Assembly (NCBI RefSeq): GCF_012371325.1
Contig: NZ_JAAZQX010000014.1
Coordinates: 1-64,000, forward strand
Length of the DNA: 64,000 nt
Origin: Acinetobacter sp. A2
Lineage (GTDB): Bacteria > Pseudomonadota > Gammaproteobacteria > Pseudomonadales > Moraxellaceae
Direction of reading: 5' to 3'
The notes beneath the pieces are model-generated. The model saw only the letters and a list, made by a program, of their open reading frames with translations. It made no database searches and had not been told where the DNA came from. Numbering within the stretch: the stretch's first letter is position 1; every line of letters begins with the position of its first letter. Made by a program: the position numbers and the translations under genes. Positions 1 through 8,201 of this stretch are shown one piece after another.

Positions 1-110
1 GTTACACGCTTGGCAACAAGACATTAACAGAGTGCGAATTAGTCCTTGACTATGTTTGATTACATTTTAAGGAACAGGTCCGTAGACCTCTTTGAGCATC
101 TCAGAACCAA
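1..110. other. Non-coding edge downstream of hisA
   Basis: No convincing gene. On the minus strand, just after the hisA stop, a short hairpin (5-bp arms, TACG loop, about 79-92) has the UNCG-type tetraloop seen in stable RNA hairpins, but no T-run follows. It could be an RNA stabiliser or a chance palindrome. hisF, a usual neighbour of hisA, is not visible before the edge. Confidence 0.3.
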
Positions 111-842
111 TTACAAGGCTTGTTCATCTAACAGCAATTGCGCTTCACGCAGGCTTAAAGTGCCTTCATAAATTGCACGACCTGTAATAGCGCCTAGAAT
201 GCCTGGCTGACCTTTTAAGTTGCGTACGTCATCTAAGTTGGTTACACCACCCGACGCAATCACAGGCAAGCCTGAATATTGCGCCAAGTTCACGGTTTGC
301 TCAACGTTTACACCTTGCATCATGCCGTCACGGGCAATATCGGTATAGACAATGCTAGATACGCCTGCATCGGCAAAACGCTTGGCTAAATCTATTGCTT
401 TAACGTCTGTAACGTTGGCCCAGCCATCGGTAGCCACCATACCATTCATGGCGTCAATTCCGACAATAATGTGTCCTGCAAACTTTTTGCATGCTTCTTC
501 TACAAAAGCAGGCTCTTGCACGGCTTTAGTGCCAATAATCACAAAAGACACGCCAGCATCTAAATAGTGTTCAATGGTTTCGAGTGAACGAATACCACCA
601 CCAATTTGAATTGGAAGCTCAGGTTGTGATTTTGCAATGGCTTCGACCACAGGTTTATGGATTGGCGTACCTGCGAAAGCACCGTTTAAATCGACTAAAT
701 GCAAGCGACGCGCGCCTTCATTTACCCAGTGCTGTGCAGTCGCCACTGGATCGTCAGAAAATACAGTATCATCTTCCATACGACCTTGTTTTAAACGAAC
801 ACACTTGCCATCTTTCAGGTCAATTGCAGGGATGATCAGCAT
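111..842 (-). CDS. hisA: Phosphoribosylformimino-5-aminoimidazole carboxamide ribotide isomerase (HisA)
   Basis: Cytoplasmic TIM-barrel isomerase for the fourth step of histidine synthesis, converting ProFAR to PRFAR, which HisH/HisF then uses. 243 aa, the usual length. The start of the protein reads [12 protein letters not shown] with the catalytic Asp8; the second catalytic Asp lies in VGIDAMNG, and the phosphate-binding loops QIGGGIR and VIASGGV are present. The ATG at 842 is preferred over an in-frame TTG six codons upstream because AAGGAG sits 7 nt before the ATG. A 67-nt gap separates it from the upstream exonuclease gene, so the two may be co-transcribed. Identification is secure. Confidence 0.97.
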   Translation of the reverse strand: MLIIPAIDLKDGKCVRLKQGRMEDDTVFSDDPVATAQHWVNEGARRLHLVDLNGAFAGTPIHKPVVEAIAKSQPELPIQIGGGIRSLETIEHYLDAGVSFVIIGTKAVQEPAFVEEACKKFAGHIIVGIDAMNGMVATDGWANVTDVKAIDLAKRFADAGVSSIVYTDIARDGMMQGVNVEQTVNLAQYSGLPVIASGGVTNLDDVRNLKGQPGILGAITGRAIYEGTLSLREAQLLLDEQAL

Positions 843-909
843 GCTTTCGCTCCTTGCCAAAAACTTATTGAATTCAATCTGTGCATCTTAACAAAGTATT
901 GTTAAATCT

Positions 910-1587
910 CTAAGCATCTGTTGCAGGTTTTGTTTTAGATGGGCGAATCCGCAATTTGAGTGAGCTGTTGGGAATGTGATCGGGCAATAAACCTAAACGC
1001 CCTAATTCTTCAAATACCAATACAGGTGCGTAGGCATCGGCTGCGGCATAGGCAATTTGCGCTTCGCTAAGTGATTGACGTGCCCAGTTTGAGGTGCTGA
1101 TGCTTTTACTTTTGGGAAAATTCACATGAAATAACAGGGCCATGGCATTTTTGAGCCCCAATGGACTTTTAAAGCCAAAACTGCCAAAACATTTGGATAA
1201 TTCAATCACGCTATTCAACTGCATGCCTTTTTTACGAAATAAATGGGCATCATTTTTAAGCCCAAAACCGACTTTAATTTGATCCCGATTGGCAAAAATC
1301 GGTTGTAAAAATTGCCAAATATCGGCATTGACCTGAAATAAATAGGCTTTTTCTAGCGTTGCCAGTTGAATTAAATGCGGGCCCGTAGACACTTCACCGA
1401 CATTAAAGGTGGGTTTAGATTCGGAGTCGAAACCCAAAACGGCTGCGGTTTTTAATTCTGCTTCCACTTCAAGGCATTGTTCCAGCGTTTGAATCAGCAT
1501 AATCTGCGCGCGGGGCAGATTTTCAAAGTGTGGTAATTGTTGAATTTGCTCAGGGCTTGGCAGGGTGCGCAAACGGGTTTGATCCAT
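910..1587 (-). CDS. 3'-5' exonuclease domain protein (DEDDy, RNase D-like)
   Basis: A 225-aa single-domain 3'-5' exonuclease of the DnaQ-like/RNase D superfamily. The first acidic pair is in FDSES, a later Asp in LKNDAHLF, and the C-terminal YAAADAYAP supplies the Tyr and Asp of the DEDDy type. There is no HRDC domain, so it is shorter than RNase D and resembles stand-alone DNA_pol_A_exo1 proteins; substrate (RNA or DNA) cannot be told. The ATG at 1587 is chosen over a TTG three codons earlier. No strong ribosome binding site is visible. It lies upstream of hisA on the same strand and is probably a bystander to histidine synthesis. Confidence 0.85.
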   Translation of the reverse strand: MDQTRLRTLPSPEQIQQLPHFENLPRAQIMLIQTLEQCLEVEAELKTAAVLGFDSESKPTFNVGEVSTGPHLIQLATLEKAYLFQVNADIWQFLQPIFANRDQIKVGFGLKNDAHLFRKKGMQLNSVIELSKCFGSFGFKSPLGLKNAMALLFHVNFPKSKSISTSNWARQSLSEAQIAYAAADAYAPVLVFEELGRLGLLPDHIPNSSLKLRIRPSKTKPATDA

Positions 1588-1689
1588 AATATTCAAAGCG
1601 GTAAAGAAGCCGTTTTAGCCTAAAGAATTTTGCAGAATTTGGCAAAGTCTAAAATATTGAAATATCACTTTGCTTGAAAATTTTAAAAG

Positions 1690-1722
1690 TTAAAAAATAG
1701 CCCAAGCGGTGTGGACTATTTT
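1690..1722 (-). terminator. Intrinsic terminator after the DUF805 gene
   Basis: On the minus strand an 11-bp stem with one G-T wobble (1694-1704 with 1712-1722) is followed by a run of T. It ends the DUF805 transcript before the exonuclease gene. Confidence 0.7.
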
Positions 1723-1750
1723 AAACTTCAATGGGGTATGATTTAGGCCG

Positions 1751-2215
1751 CTATGCCATAAAGCCAGAAAATAAGCCGCCAAGGATTGCCAAAATAATCA
1801 GGACAATGAAAATCCAAGCCAGTACTTTTTCCCAACCTGCGGTTGGACGTGGCGCACCATAGCTATTCTGACGGTCATCGCCCGGGGCAAAGATCAGATA
1901 TAAACCCAGAATAATATTGACCACAGGCACTAAAATCAGCAAAGACAACCAACCCGTATGATTGCGGTCATGTAGGCGGCGGATGGTAAAAATAAAGCTA
2001 AAGTAGAATGCAACGATATAAATAATAACAAGTAAGATCATGCCAATGCCCATAGAGCCTGAGCTTAGATCGACCAAAAGATTAGGTGCAATAATTGCAA
2101 TGACTAAAATAAGCAGGGTCAGTGCGAAACTGAGTAAGCAGTTCCAAGCTAAAAAAGACATGCGACCAAAACGCCCCGCTGCACTCAGTGCAGAATCTTC
2201 TACATATTGACTCAT
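1751..2215 (-). CDS. DUF805 family inner-membrane protein
   Basis: A 154-aa membrane protein with about four hydrophobic segments (approx. residues 21-48, 56-77, 86-110, 132-152). The RRLHDRNHTGW motif between the second and third segments is the hallmark of DUF805, whose function is unknown. The N-terminal RFGRMSFLAWN also fits the family. AAGGA lies 9 nt before the ATG. It has its own terminator and no obvious partner. Family assignment is firm; function is open. Confidence 0.88.
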   Translation of the reverse strand: MSQYVEDSALSAAGRFGRMSFLAWNCLLSFALTLLILVIAIIAPNLLVDLSSGSMGIGMILLVIIYIVAFYFSFIFTIRRLHDRNHTGWLSLLILVPVVNIILGLYLIFAPGDDRQNSYGAPRPTAGWEKVLAWIFIVLIILAILGGLFSGFMA

Positions 2216-2327
2216 TGTTGTAATTCCTTGTTTTTTAAATTGAGTTAAATTTTTTTTGAATTAAAGGTATAAAAAACATGCTAATTTTAAACAATAAAAT
2301 AGCAGATGAAAAGTGAAAAACATTCAC

Positions 2328-2358
2328 GCAAAAATAAAGCCGAGATTCACTCGGCTTT
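2328..2358 (-). terminator. Intrinsic terminator after hisB-hisH
   Basis: Perfect 9-bp stem (2336-2344 with 2350-2358) and a T-rich tail on the minus strand just past the hisH stop. Confidence 0.8.
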
Positions 2359-2384
2359 AGAAAAAATTCAGTGCTTTTAAAAAC

Positions 2385-3002
2385 TTAAATTTTCCATTCC
2401 ACAAAATTTTTAAGTAGCTGTAAGCCCGCAGTATGGCTCTTTTCAGGGTGGAACTGCGTTGCAAACAAGTTGTCTTGATGCAGTGCAGTACAGAAGGTTA
2501 GACCGTAATCACAGGTTGCAGCCACAATGCTGTCATCTTGCGGTTCAACATAGAAACTGTGCACGAAGTAGAAACGCGCATCTTGTTCAATGTTGTTCCA
2601 CATAGGGTGGCTCGGGTCATGTTGATGTACCTGATTCCAACCCATGTGCGGTACTTTTAAGCCTTCCACTTCTGGAAAGCGTTTAACCGTACCTGCAAAA
2701 ATACCCAACGCATCTGCACCGCCATTTTCTTCAGAACGCTGCATCAAGGCCTGCATGCCCACACAAATAGCGAGTACAGGCTTATTAAAGACTGCGTTGC
2801 GTACCACTTCATCAATTCCTGCTTCATGCATGCCTTGCATACAGTCACGCATGGCACCCACGCCAGGAAAGACGATTTTATCGGCTTGAGCAATCAGTTT
2901 TGGATCATTGGTGACATCCACCGTGGCACCCACATGCTCTAAAGCTTTGGCTGCCGAGTGTAAATTTCCCATGCCATAGTCAAGAAGGGCAATTCGGGTC
3001 AT
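2385..3002 (-). CDS. hisH: Imidazole glycerol phosphate synthase glutaminase subunit (HisH)
   Basis: Class I glutamine amidotransferase that releases ammonia from glutamine and channels it to HisF, forming imidazole glycerol phosphate and AICAR. 205 aa. The nucleophile Cys80 sits in LAICVGMQ and the His185/Glu187 pair in QFHPEKSH; the N-terminal LDYGMGN loop is typical. Its ATG overlaps the hisB stop by one base (TAATG), so translation is likely coupled. hisF is not in the window. Confidence 0.97.
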   Translation of the reverse strand: MTRIALLDYGMGNLHSAAKALEHVGATVDVTNDPKLIAQADKIVFPGVGAMRDCMQGMHEAGIDEVVRNAVFNKPVLAICVGMQALMQRSEENGGADALGIFAGTVKRFPEVEGLKVPHMGWNQVHQHDPSHPMWNNIEQDARFYFVHSFYVEPQDDSIVAATCDYGLTFCTALHQDNLFATQFHPEKSHTAGLQLLKNFVEWKI

Positions 3003-3595
3003 TAGAGTGTCCCTTTGGTCGATGCCACAGTATTTTCAGCACGTGGGTCAACTTCACATGCCATGCGTAAAGCACGTGCAAATGCTTTAAATACGCTTTC
3101 AATTTGGTGGTGGCTGTTTTTACCTTTAAGGTTGTCAATGTGCAGCGTCATTAATGCGTGGTTGACGAAGCCTTGGAAGAATTCTGAGAATAAATCTACA
3201 TCAAAGCTACCAATGCGGGCACGGGTAAATGGAATATCCATAAATAAACCTGGACGACCTGATAAATCCACCACGACACGGCTTAAAGATTCATCGAGCG
3301 GTGCATAAAAGTGACCGTAGCGTTTTAAACCTTTTTTATCACCCAAGGCTTGAGCAAAAGCTTGTCCAAGCGTGATCCCGCAGTCTTCTACGGTGTGGTG
3401 ATCATCAATTTCCAAGTCGCCATCACAATGAATATCAATATCAAACAAACCGTGTCGCTTGATTTGATCAATCATATGGTCTAAAAATGGAATGCCAGTA
3501 TTGAGTGTGCCTTGACCCGTACCGTCCAGATTCACACGAACTCGAATTTTAGTTTCGTTGGTATTTCTTACCACTTCACTGATACGTTGGGTCAT
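3002..3595 (-). CDS. hisB: Imidazoleglycerol-phosphate dehydratase (HisB, monofunctional)
   Basis: Mn-dependent dehydratase making imidazole acetol phosphate. 197 aa: only the dehydratase domain, without the N-terminal phosphatase domain of the enteric bifunctional HisB. The metal-binding His clusters DDHHTVED and NSHHQIE are both intact. The ATG at 3595 is preceded by GAGGA at about 8 nt and is preferred to the in-frame TTG at 3610. First gene of a hisB-hisH pair, divergent from the acetyltransferase gene. Confidence 0.97.
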   Translation of the reverse strand: MTQRISEVVRNTNETKIRVRVNLDGTGQGTLNTGIPFLDHMIDQIKRHGLFDIDIHCDGDLEIDDHHTVEDCGITLGQAFAQALGDKKGLKRYGHFYAPLDESLSRVVVDLSGRPGLFMDIPFTRARIGSFDVDLFSEFFQGFVNHALMTLHIDNLKGKNSHHQIESVFKAFARALRMACEVDPRAENTVASTKGTL

Positions 3596-3692
3596 AGACA
3601 CGTTCCTCAAAAAACGTCAAAAATGATTGATGTAAATATGTTTTCGCTGTGACGAAGTCTCAGCATATTAGATTGCTCAGGAGGGTTAATCA

Positions 3693-4070
3693 ATGCCTAT
3701 TACCGTACATGCCTATACTTCACTAGAAAATAACGAAGTGCGCAGCCAGCTTGAGCGACTGTATGATACCAGCCCTGAGTTTGGCGATGGGCAAGATGCG
3801 GTAAGCCAACTTGAGCAGAACTTAGCTCAGTATACCCTACTTTACACGGCAGAATTTAATACTAAAGTGATTGGGGCGATTTGGTGCACGGGACAAGAGG
3901 ACAGTCGGACGCTTGAATATATCGTGGTACATCCTGCAAACCGTGGGCGAGGGGTGGCAGACCGTTTGGTGAGTGAGGTATGCCGTATGGAAGAAGCCAA
4001 AGGGGTGCAGCATTTCCAGCCGGGTTGTGGCGCAATTCACCGTTGTTTGGCGCATTTGGGTAAGTTGTGA
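3693..4070 (+). CDS. GNAT-fold acetyltransferase-like protein, possibly PanZ/PanM family
   Basis: A 125-aa protein with a GNAT acetyl-CoA binding core: the strand EYIVVHPANRG followed by RGRGVADRLV forms the pyrophosphate loop. Size and weak resemblance suggest the PanZ/PanM group (acetyl-CoA sensor that triggers PanD maturation), but this is inference; an ordinary N-acetyltransferase is equally possible. An excellent ribosome binding site (AGGAGG) precedes the ATG. Monocistronic, divergent from hisB. Confidence 0.7.
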   Translation: MPITVHAYTSLENNEVRSQLERLYDTSPEFGDGQDAVSQLEQNLAQYTLLYTAEFNTKVIGAIWCTGQEDSRTLEYIVVHPANRGRGVADRLVSEVCRMEEAKGVQHFQPGCGAIHRCLAHLGKL

Positions 4071-4328
4071 GTTTTTAAAAAGCTGACGTTGTGTCTGTCT
4101 TTTCAGTTTATCCGTATAGGTCAAAATTAAATTAGTATCGAAAATCCCTTCTCTTGCGCCATATATGGCTCAGGGATGAGGAATATCTTCCGTAAGAGGA
4201 TGATGGGGGATTGAAGTATGGTTTTAATCGGATTTGTGAAAGAAGTTTATCTAAATCCTATATTGTTTTTTGTGCTTGCACAGCCACAATTTTTAGCTAA
4301 GGTTTAAATAGCTTTGCGTAGGCATCTT

Positions 4329-4423
4329 CCTACTTTGGCAAGACCCAAAGTAGGCAAAAGTCTTTTGTTACCCATACACGACATCCTTGTCGTGATGGGT
4401 AACGTGGGGCATCCGTGCCCCAC
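4329..4423. repeat. Compound palindromic element: three consecutive hairpins
   Basis: Three palindromes within 95 nt: 4329-4354 (10-bp perfect arms, 6-nt loop), 4367-4403 (15 paired bases per arm with one bulge, 6-nt loop) and 4404-4423 (8-bp perfect arms, 4-nt loop). The last two abut. No coding potential. Such clusters are typical of dispersed REP-like intergenic elements; the number of copies in the genome cannot be seen here. The rest of 4071-4556 is AT-rich with no gene I can support. Confidence 0.6.
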
Positions 4424-4556
4424 ATTCGCGTATCGGAAGTTTGTCAAAATTTAATTGGAAAAGAACTCATTTTTAAATTTTTGGGTGATATTTCAGCAGA
4501 AATAGAATGAGGTTGCTGTAAAAGTAAACATTTGCACTGAAAAGCGAAAAAGACTA

Positions 4557-4585
4557 TTGACGATTTACAGCTGAAACTGTTTAAT
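4557..4585 (+). promoter_or_regulatory. Sigma-70 promoter of tRNA-Phe copy 1
   Basis: TTGACG (4557-4562), 17-nt spacer, TTTAAT (4580-4585), then a GC-rich discriminator (ACGCG) as in stringently controlled stable-RNA promoters. Ends 10 nt before the mature tRNA. Confidence 0.7.
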
Positions 4586-4595
4586 ACGCGTCATT

Positions 4596-4671
4596 GGCGT
4601 GATAGCTCAGTCGGTAGAGCAACGGATTGAAAATCCGTGTGTCCCCAGTTCGATCCTGGGTCTCGCCACCA
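4596..4671 (+). tRNA. tRNA-Phe (GAA), copy 1
   Basis: 76 nt with encoded CCA. Anticodon GAA in the loop TTGAAAA, D-arm AGCTCAGTCGGTAGAGC, T-arm with GTTCGATCC. One acceptor-stem position (5/68) is T-T; all other acceptor pairs match. Identical to the copy at 4805-4880. Confidence 0.97.
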
Positions 4672-4695
4672 TATTCAAAACGATTTAACGTTTTC

Positions 4696-4723
4696 AATCC
4701 CTGATCCCATCAGGGATTTTTTT
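4696..4723 (+). terminator. Terminator of tRNA-Phe copy 1
   Basis: Perfect 10-bp stem with a CCC loop (4696-4705 and 4709-4718) followed by a T-run. Confidence 0.85.
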
Positions 4724-4765
4724 GCATAAAATTTATGCGATCAAATAAAAAAGTCATGATTTATA

Positions 4766-4794
4766 TTGACTATTCAGCCGAGATACGGCTTAAT
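4766..4794 (+). promoter_or_regulatory. Sigma-70 promoter of tRNA-Phe copy 2
   Basis: TTGACT (4766-4771), 17-nt spacer, CTTAAT (4789-4794), then ACACGG. Same arrangement as copy 1 though the spacer sequence differs. Confidence 0.7.
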
Positions 4795-4804
4795 ACACGG
4801 CATT

Positions 4805-4880
4805 GGCGTGATAGCTCAGTCGGTAGAGCAACGGATTGAAAATCCGTGTGTCCCCAGTTCGATCCTGGGTCTCGCCACCA
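4805..4880 (+). tRNA. tRNA-Phe (GAA), copy 2
   Basis: Identical in all 76 nt to copy 1, 209 bp downstream, in the same orientation and with encoded CCA. A few bases of flank on each side (CATTG-like leader, CATATTCAAAA tail) are also shared, consistent with a tandem duplication. Confidence 0.97.
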
Positions 4881-4885
4881 TATTC

Positions 4886-4918
4886 AAAAAGCCTCAAACA
4901 TTGTTTGAGGCTTTTTTT
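4886..4918 (+). terminator. Terminator of tRNA-Phe copy 2
   Basis: Perfect 11-bp stem (4889-4899 with 4903-4913) with an ATT loop and T-run. Its sequence is unrelated to the copy 1 terminator. Confidence 0.88.
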
Positions 4919-5034
4919 ATGCCCAAATAAAAATGTTGAATACAAATCGGTTCTCTCTCGCTTCATCCAAAGTACACACTACTCATTTTAAAAGCTGTAT
5001 TAGAATCAAATGGTCAGGGTGAGGGAGTTGCAGC

Positions 5035-5769
5035 ATGAAAGATTTGTTTTCGCAGGGAAGTGCGTTGTATCGTCAGGCGCGTCCACAGTATTCAACAGAA
5101 ATCGTCGATACGATTTTGCAGCATGTACCCGAGCGCCGTTTGGCGTGGGACTGTGGTGCTGGTTCAGGGCAGTTTACCCAGTTATTAACGCCACATTTTC
5201 AGCAGATTTTAGCCACGGATTTAAGTCAGGCACAGCTGGATCAAGCACCACAGTGGGAAAATGTGCGTTATCGCGCTTGTTTGGCGCAAGACAGCGGATT
5301 GGCAGATGCGAGTGTGGATTTAATTACCGTTGCACAAGCGATTCACTGGTTCAAGTTTGATGCCTTATATGCCGAAGTGCATCGGGTGCTAAAACCGAGT
5401 GGTATATTTGCTGCGGTGGGCTACGGTCTGATTCAAGCTGTAGATCCTGAGGTGAATACCGCAATTCAACGCTTGTATTTTCAGACCTTAAAAGGTTGTT
5501 GGGATGCTGAACGTCGTTATATTGATGACTTATATCGCACGATTCCTTTCCCATTTCAAGAAATCGTGACACCCGAACTTTGCCTGAAATATCGTTGGTC
5601 GGCAGCACAATTGCTGAATTATTTAAACACTTGGTCGGGACTGCAGCATTATTTAAAGCAACATACTGATACGCCCTTGCTTGAATTACAGCAATTGTTG
5701 CAGCAGCAACCTGCTCAGGGCTTGGAAATTCAGTTTCCAGTTTTGCTGCGTTTAGGTCGTTTGGTATAA
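5035..5769 (+). CDS. Class I SAM-dependent methyltransferase
   Basis: A 244-aa Methyltransf_11-type protein. The SAM-binding motif I is DCGAGSGQF (about residues 40-48), followed by the acidic end of strand 2 (ATDLS) and motif IV DLITVAQAIHWF; RVLKPSG is the usual post-motif turn. The substrate is unknown; the AIHWF signature is common in trans-aconitate-type or small-molecule methyltransferases. Monocistronic; AGGGAG precedes the ATG. Confidence 0.85.
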   Translation: MKDLFSQGSALYRQARPQYSTEIVDTILQHVPERRLAWDCGAGSGQFTQLLTPHFQQILATDLSQAQLDQAPQWENVRYRACLAQDSGLADASVDLITVAQAIHWFKFDALYAEVHRVLKPSGIFAAVGYGLIQAVDPEVNTAIQRLYFQTLKGCWDAERRYIDDLYRTIPFPFQEIVTPELCLKYRWSAAQLLNYLNTWSGLQHYLKQHTDTPLLELQQLLQQQPAQGLEIQFPVLLRLGRLV

Positions 5770-5867
5770 AAAGTCAATGTATTGAGTGATTTTTGAACTT
5801 AAAATATAAGTTGGTGAAAAAAGGATGTTTCTCCACAGGTGTAATTTACCTATGTGCGAGGTGTCCA

Positions 5868-6263
5868 ATGTTAAAATTTTCTCTCCCTATTTTATTCAGT
5901 CTTGCGCTGAGTCTCCCTGCGACTGCTTTTGCCAATCTTGATCAGCCTTTACAGGTCTTGGATGATTGTGCATTAAGTGCAGAATATGGGCAATCCAACA
6001 GCTTAAATTTGCTGCATGATCAATACCGCTTTACCGCGCAAGATGTGGTGAATCAAGTTCGAGCTGAACAAAACCTAGACTTAGCAAGCAAATTTGCAAC
6101 TTTGGGTTCTCGTTTTTATATCAACCCGCAAGGTCAAACCGTGCTGCAAATTCAACGTGATGTCGTGTCTTTAGGTGTGATTGAAACCACACTCAGTGTG
6201 GATGGTTTGCGTCAGTTAGGACAGCATTTTATAGATGAATTTAAAGCTTTGGCATTTGAGTAA
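5868..6263 (+). CDS. Small periplasmic protein of unknown function
   Basis: 131 aa from the ATG at 5868, chosen because GAGG lies 6 nt before it and because the protein then begins with a clean signal peptide (MLKFSLPILFSLALSLPATAFA, cleavage after AFA). An in-frame TTG upstream would bury that peptide. The mature ~109 residues have one Cys near the start and no family I recognise. Followed by a strong terminator shared with the converging CoA-transferase gene. Confidence 0.7.
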   Translation: MLKFSLPILFSLALSLPATAFANLDQPLQVLDDCALSAEYGQSNSLNLLHDQYRFTAQDVVNQVRAEQNLDLASKFATLGSRFYINPQGQTVLQIQRDVVSLGVIETTLSVDGLRQLGQHFIDEFKALAFE

Positions 6264-6323
6264 AGTCGAGTGCGTTGTCACAAATGACGTTGTGATAATT
6301 TATGAGACGTAAAAACTTAAGAC

Positions 6324-6359
6324 ATAAAAAAACGCCCTGAAAAATCAGGGCGTTTTTTA
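6324..6359. terminator. Bidirectional terminator
   Basis: AACGCCCTGA stem with an AAAA-containing loop, flanked by A-run and T-run, between the converging small periplasmic protein gene and the CoA-transferase gene. Confidence 0.88.
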
Positions 6360-6370
6360 TTGCACATGAA

Positions 6371-7894
6371 TTACGCTGGTTGCGCAGATTCTTGTTGTGC
6401 AGGAGTCAACATGTGACCATGTTCTTCGAAGTTTGCATGCCAAGACAATGCTTCACGAAGTAGGTGAGGAGTGTGACCACCTTTTGCACATGCACGCTCG
6501 AAGTAATCGTTCAAGGCATTGCGGTACATTGGGTGTACACAGTTGTCGATAATCGCACGAGCGCGTTCACGTGGTGCAAGACCGCGTAAATCTGCTAAAC
6601 CTTGCTCAGTAACCAAAATGTCAACGTCGTGTTCGTTGTGGTCTACGTGCGCAGCCATTGGAACGATAGATGAAATGTCACCGCCTTTCGCAATTGATTT
6701 AGTCACGAAAATCGCCAAGTGTGCGTTACGCGCGAAGTCACCTGAACCACCAATACCGTTCATCATTTTGGTACCGCATACGTGTGTTGAGTTCACGTTA
6801 CCGTAAATATCAAACTCAAGTGCAGTGTTAATACCAATGATGCCTAAACGACGAACTAACTCTGGGAAGTTAGAAATTTCTTGTGGGCGTAAAATGAATT
6901 TGTCTTTGTAGTGTGAAAGATTGCCAAATACGCGATCACCACATTTTTCAGACAAAGTCATTGAACAGCCAGAAGCGAACTTCATTTTGCCTGCATCAAT
7001 CAATTCAAAGGTACAGTCTTGAAGTACTTCTGAGTACATGACCAAGTCTTCAAAGTTAGAGTGTTTGAAGCCTGTTAATACTGCGTTTGCAATTGAACCG
7101 ATACCTGCTTGTAATGGTGCAAGGTTTTTCGGTAAACGACCTTGTGCAACTTCATTTTCAAAGAATGCAATTAAGTGATCTGCAATTGCTTGAGTTTCAT
7201 CATCTGGATCAGTCACGTTAGATGGAGAGTCAAGCAAAGTATCGTTAAATACAATACCTACAACTTTCGCTGGGTCTAACTGAATACCTTTGGTACCAAT
7301 GCGTTGGTCAACGTGAGTTAACGGTACTGGACCACGTGTTGGGCGTGCTTCAGGGATGTAAATGTCGTGTAGACCTTCAAATTCTGTGCTTACCGTAGTG
7401 TTGATTTCAATAATGACTTTATCTGCAAATTCAACAAAGCTTGCAGAGTTACCTACAGAAGTTGTTGGAATAATTAAGCTGTCTTCAGTAATTGCTACTG
7501 CTTCAACAATAGCGATGTCTGGGCGTTTAAGCGTATTGTTACGCATTTGCTCAACAGTTTCAGACAAGTGCTGGTCAATAAACATAACTTGACCTTGGTT
7601 AATTGCTTTACGCAAAGTGTTGTCTACTTGGAACGGCATACGACGTGCCAAAACACCTGCTTCAGTCAATTGCTTGTCTAAATCGTTACCTAGACTTGCA
7701 CCTGTAATTAAATCAATTTTTAAAGGATTGGTTTTTGCACGTGCAACCAATGCAAGTGGAACTGCTTTTGCTTCACCCGCACGAGTAAAGCCACTCATAC
7801 CTACGGTCATACCATCATGAACGAATTCAGCAGCTTGTTCTGCGCTGATTACTTTGTCGTGGAGGGAGGCTAAACGGATGCGATCTAAAGACAT
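6371..7894 (-). CDS. Acetyl-CoA hydrolase/transferase family: succinyl-CoA:acetate CoA-transferase-like
   Basis: 507-aa cytoplasmic enzyme of the class I CoA-transferase family, closest in my reading to AarC/Cat1, which moves CoA between succinyl-CoA and acetate. The catalytic Glu is in YSEVLQD, the oxyanion/CoA region in GIGSIANAV, and the MMNGIGGSGDFARN and AAHVDHNEHDVD motifs of the family are intact; length is normal. The ATG at 7894 (MSLDRIRLA) is taken as start because the 21-codon upstream extension does not resemble the family and a GAGAG site lies upstream. A hydrolase activity cannot be excluded. The promoter is in the AT-rich 307-nt gap upstream. Confidence 0.9.
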   Translation of the reverse strand: MSLDRIRLASLHDKVISAEQAAEFVHDGMTVGMSGFTRAGEAKAVPLALVARAKTNPLKIDLITGASLGNDLDKQLTEAGVLARRMPFQVDNTLRKAINQGQVMFIDQHLSETVEQMRNNTLKRPDIAIVEAVAITEDSLIIPTTSVGNSASFVEFADKVIIEINTTVSTEFEGLHDIYIPEARPTRGPVPLTHVDQRIGTKGIQLDPAKVVGIVFNDTLLDSPSNVTDPDDETQAIADHLIAFFENEVAQGRLPKNLAPLQAGIGSIANAVLTGFKHSNFEDLVMYSEVLQDCTFELIDAGKMKFASGCSMTLSEKCGDRVFGNLSHYKDKFILRPQEISNFPELVRRLGIIGINTALEFDIYGNVNSTHVCGTKMMNGIGGSGDFARNAHLAIFVTKSIAKGGDISSIVPMAAHVDHNEHDVDILVTEQGLADLRGLAPRERARAIIDNCVHPMYRNALNDYFERACAKGGHTPHLLREALSWHANFEEHGHMLTPAQQESAQPA

Positions 7895-8201
7895 GGTGAA
7901 CTCTCGTAAAATACTAAACTGATACCGATTGTACCGATCAAAAAAGGTATTTTGCATAGGTGTTAGGCTAAGGTCTAATTTTTTGCCTAAATGGTGGTAT
8001 AAAAATATTAAATAATATATAAATAGTTGAATTTAATAGTTTATTTATATATCGCTTGATAAATGTAAAAATTTACTTGATATATTTTTATACAATTTTG
8101 ATATGCGCTGTGAGAAGTTTTTGCTTTGATTGCACTTAAGATTTGCTGTTGGTCTGAATTTGGTATATAGCCATTTCAACAGCATACAAAGCTGAGGGCA
8201 A
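7895..8201. other. AT-rich gap between envZ and the CoA-transferase gene
   Basis: 307 nt of low-complexity AT-rich DNA upstream of the CoA-transferase gene and downstream of envZ. I see no gene, no clear terminator for envZ and no well-matched promoter. Confidence 0.5.

Noticed and set aside
4596-4880. Duplicated tRNA-Phe as attachment sites of an integrated element
   Set aside because: The copies are full-length, only 209 bp apart, and the DNA between them holds only a terminator and a promoter.
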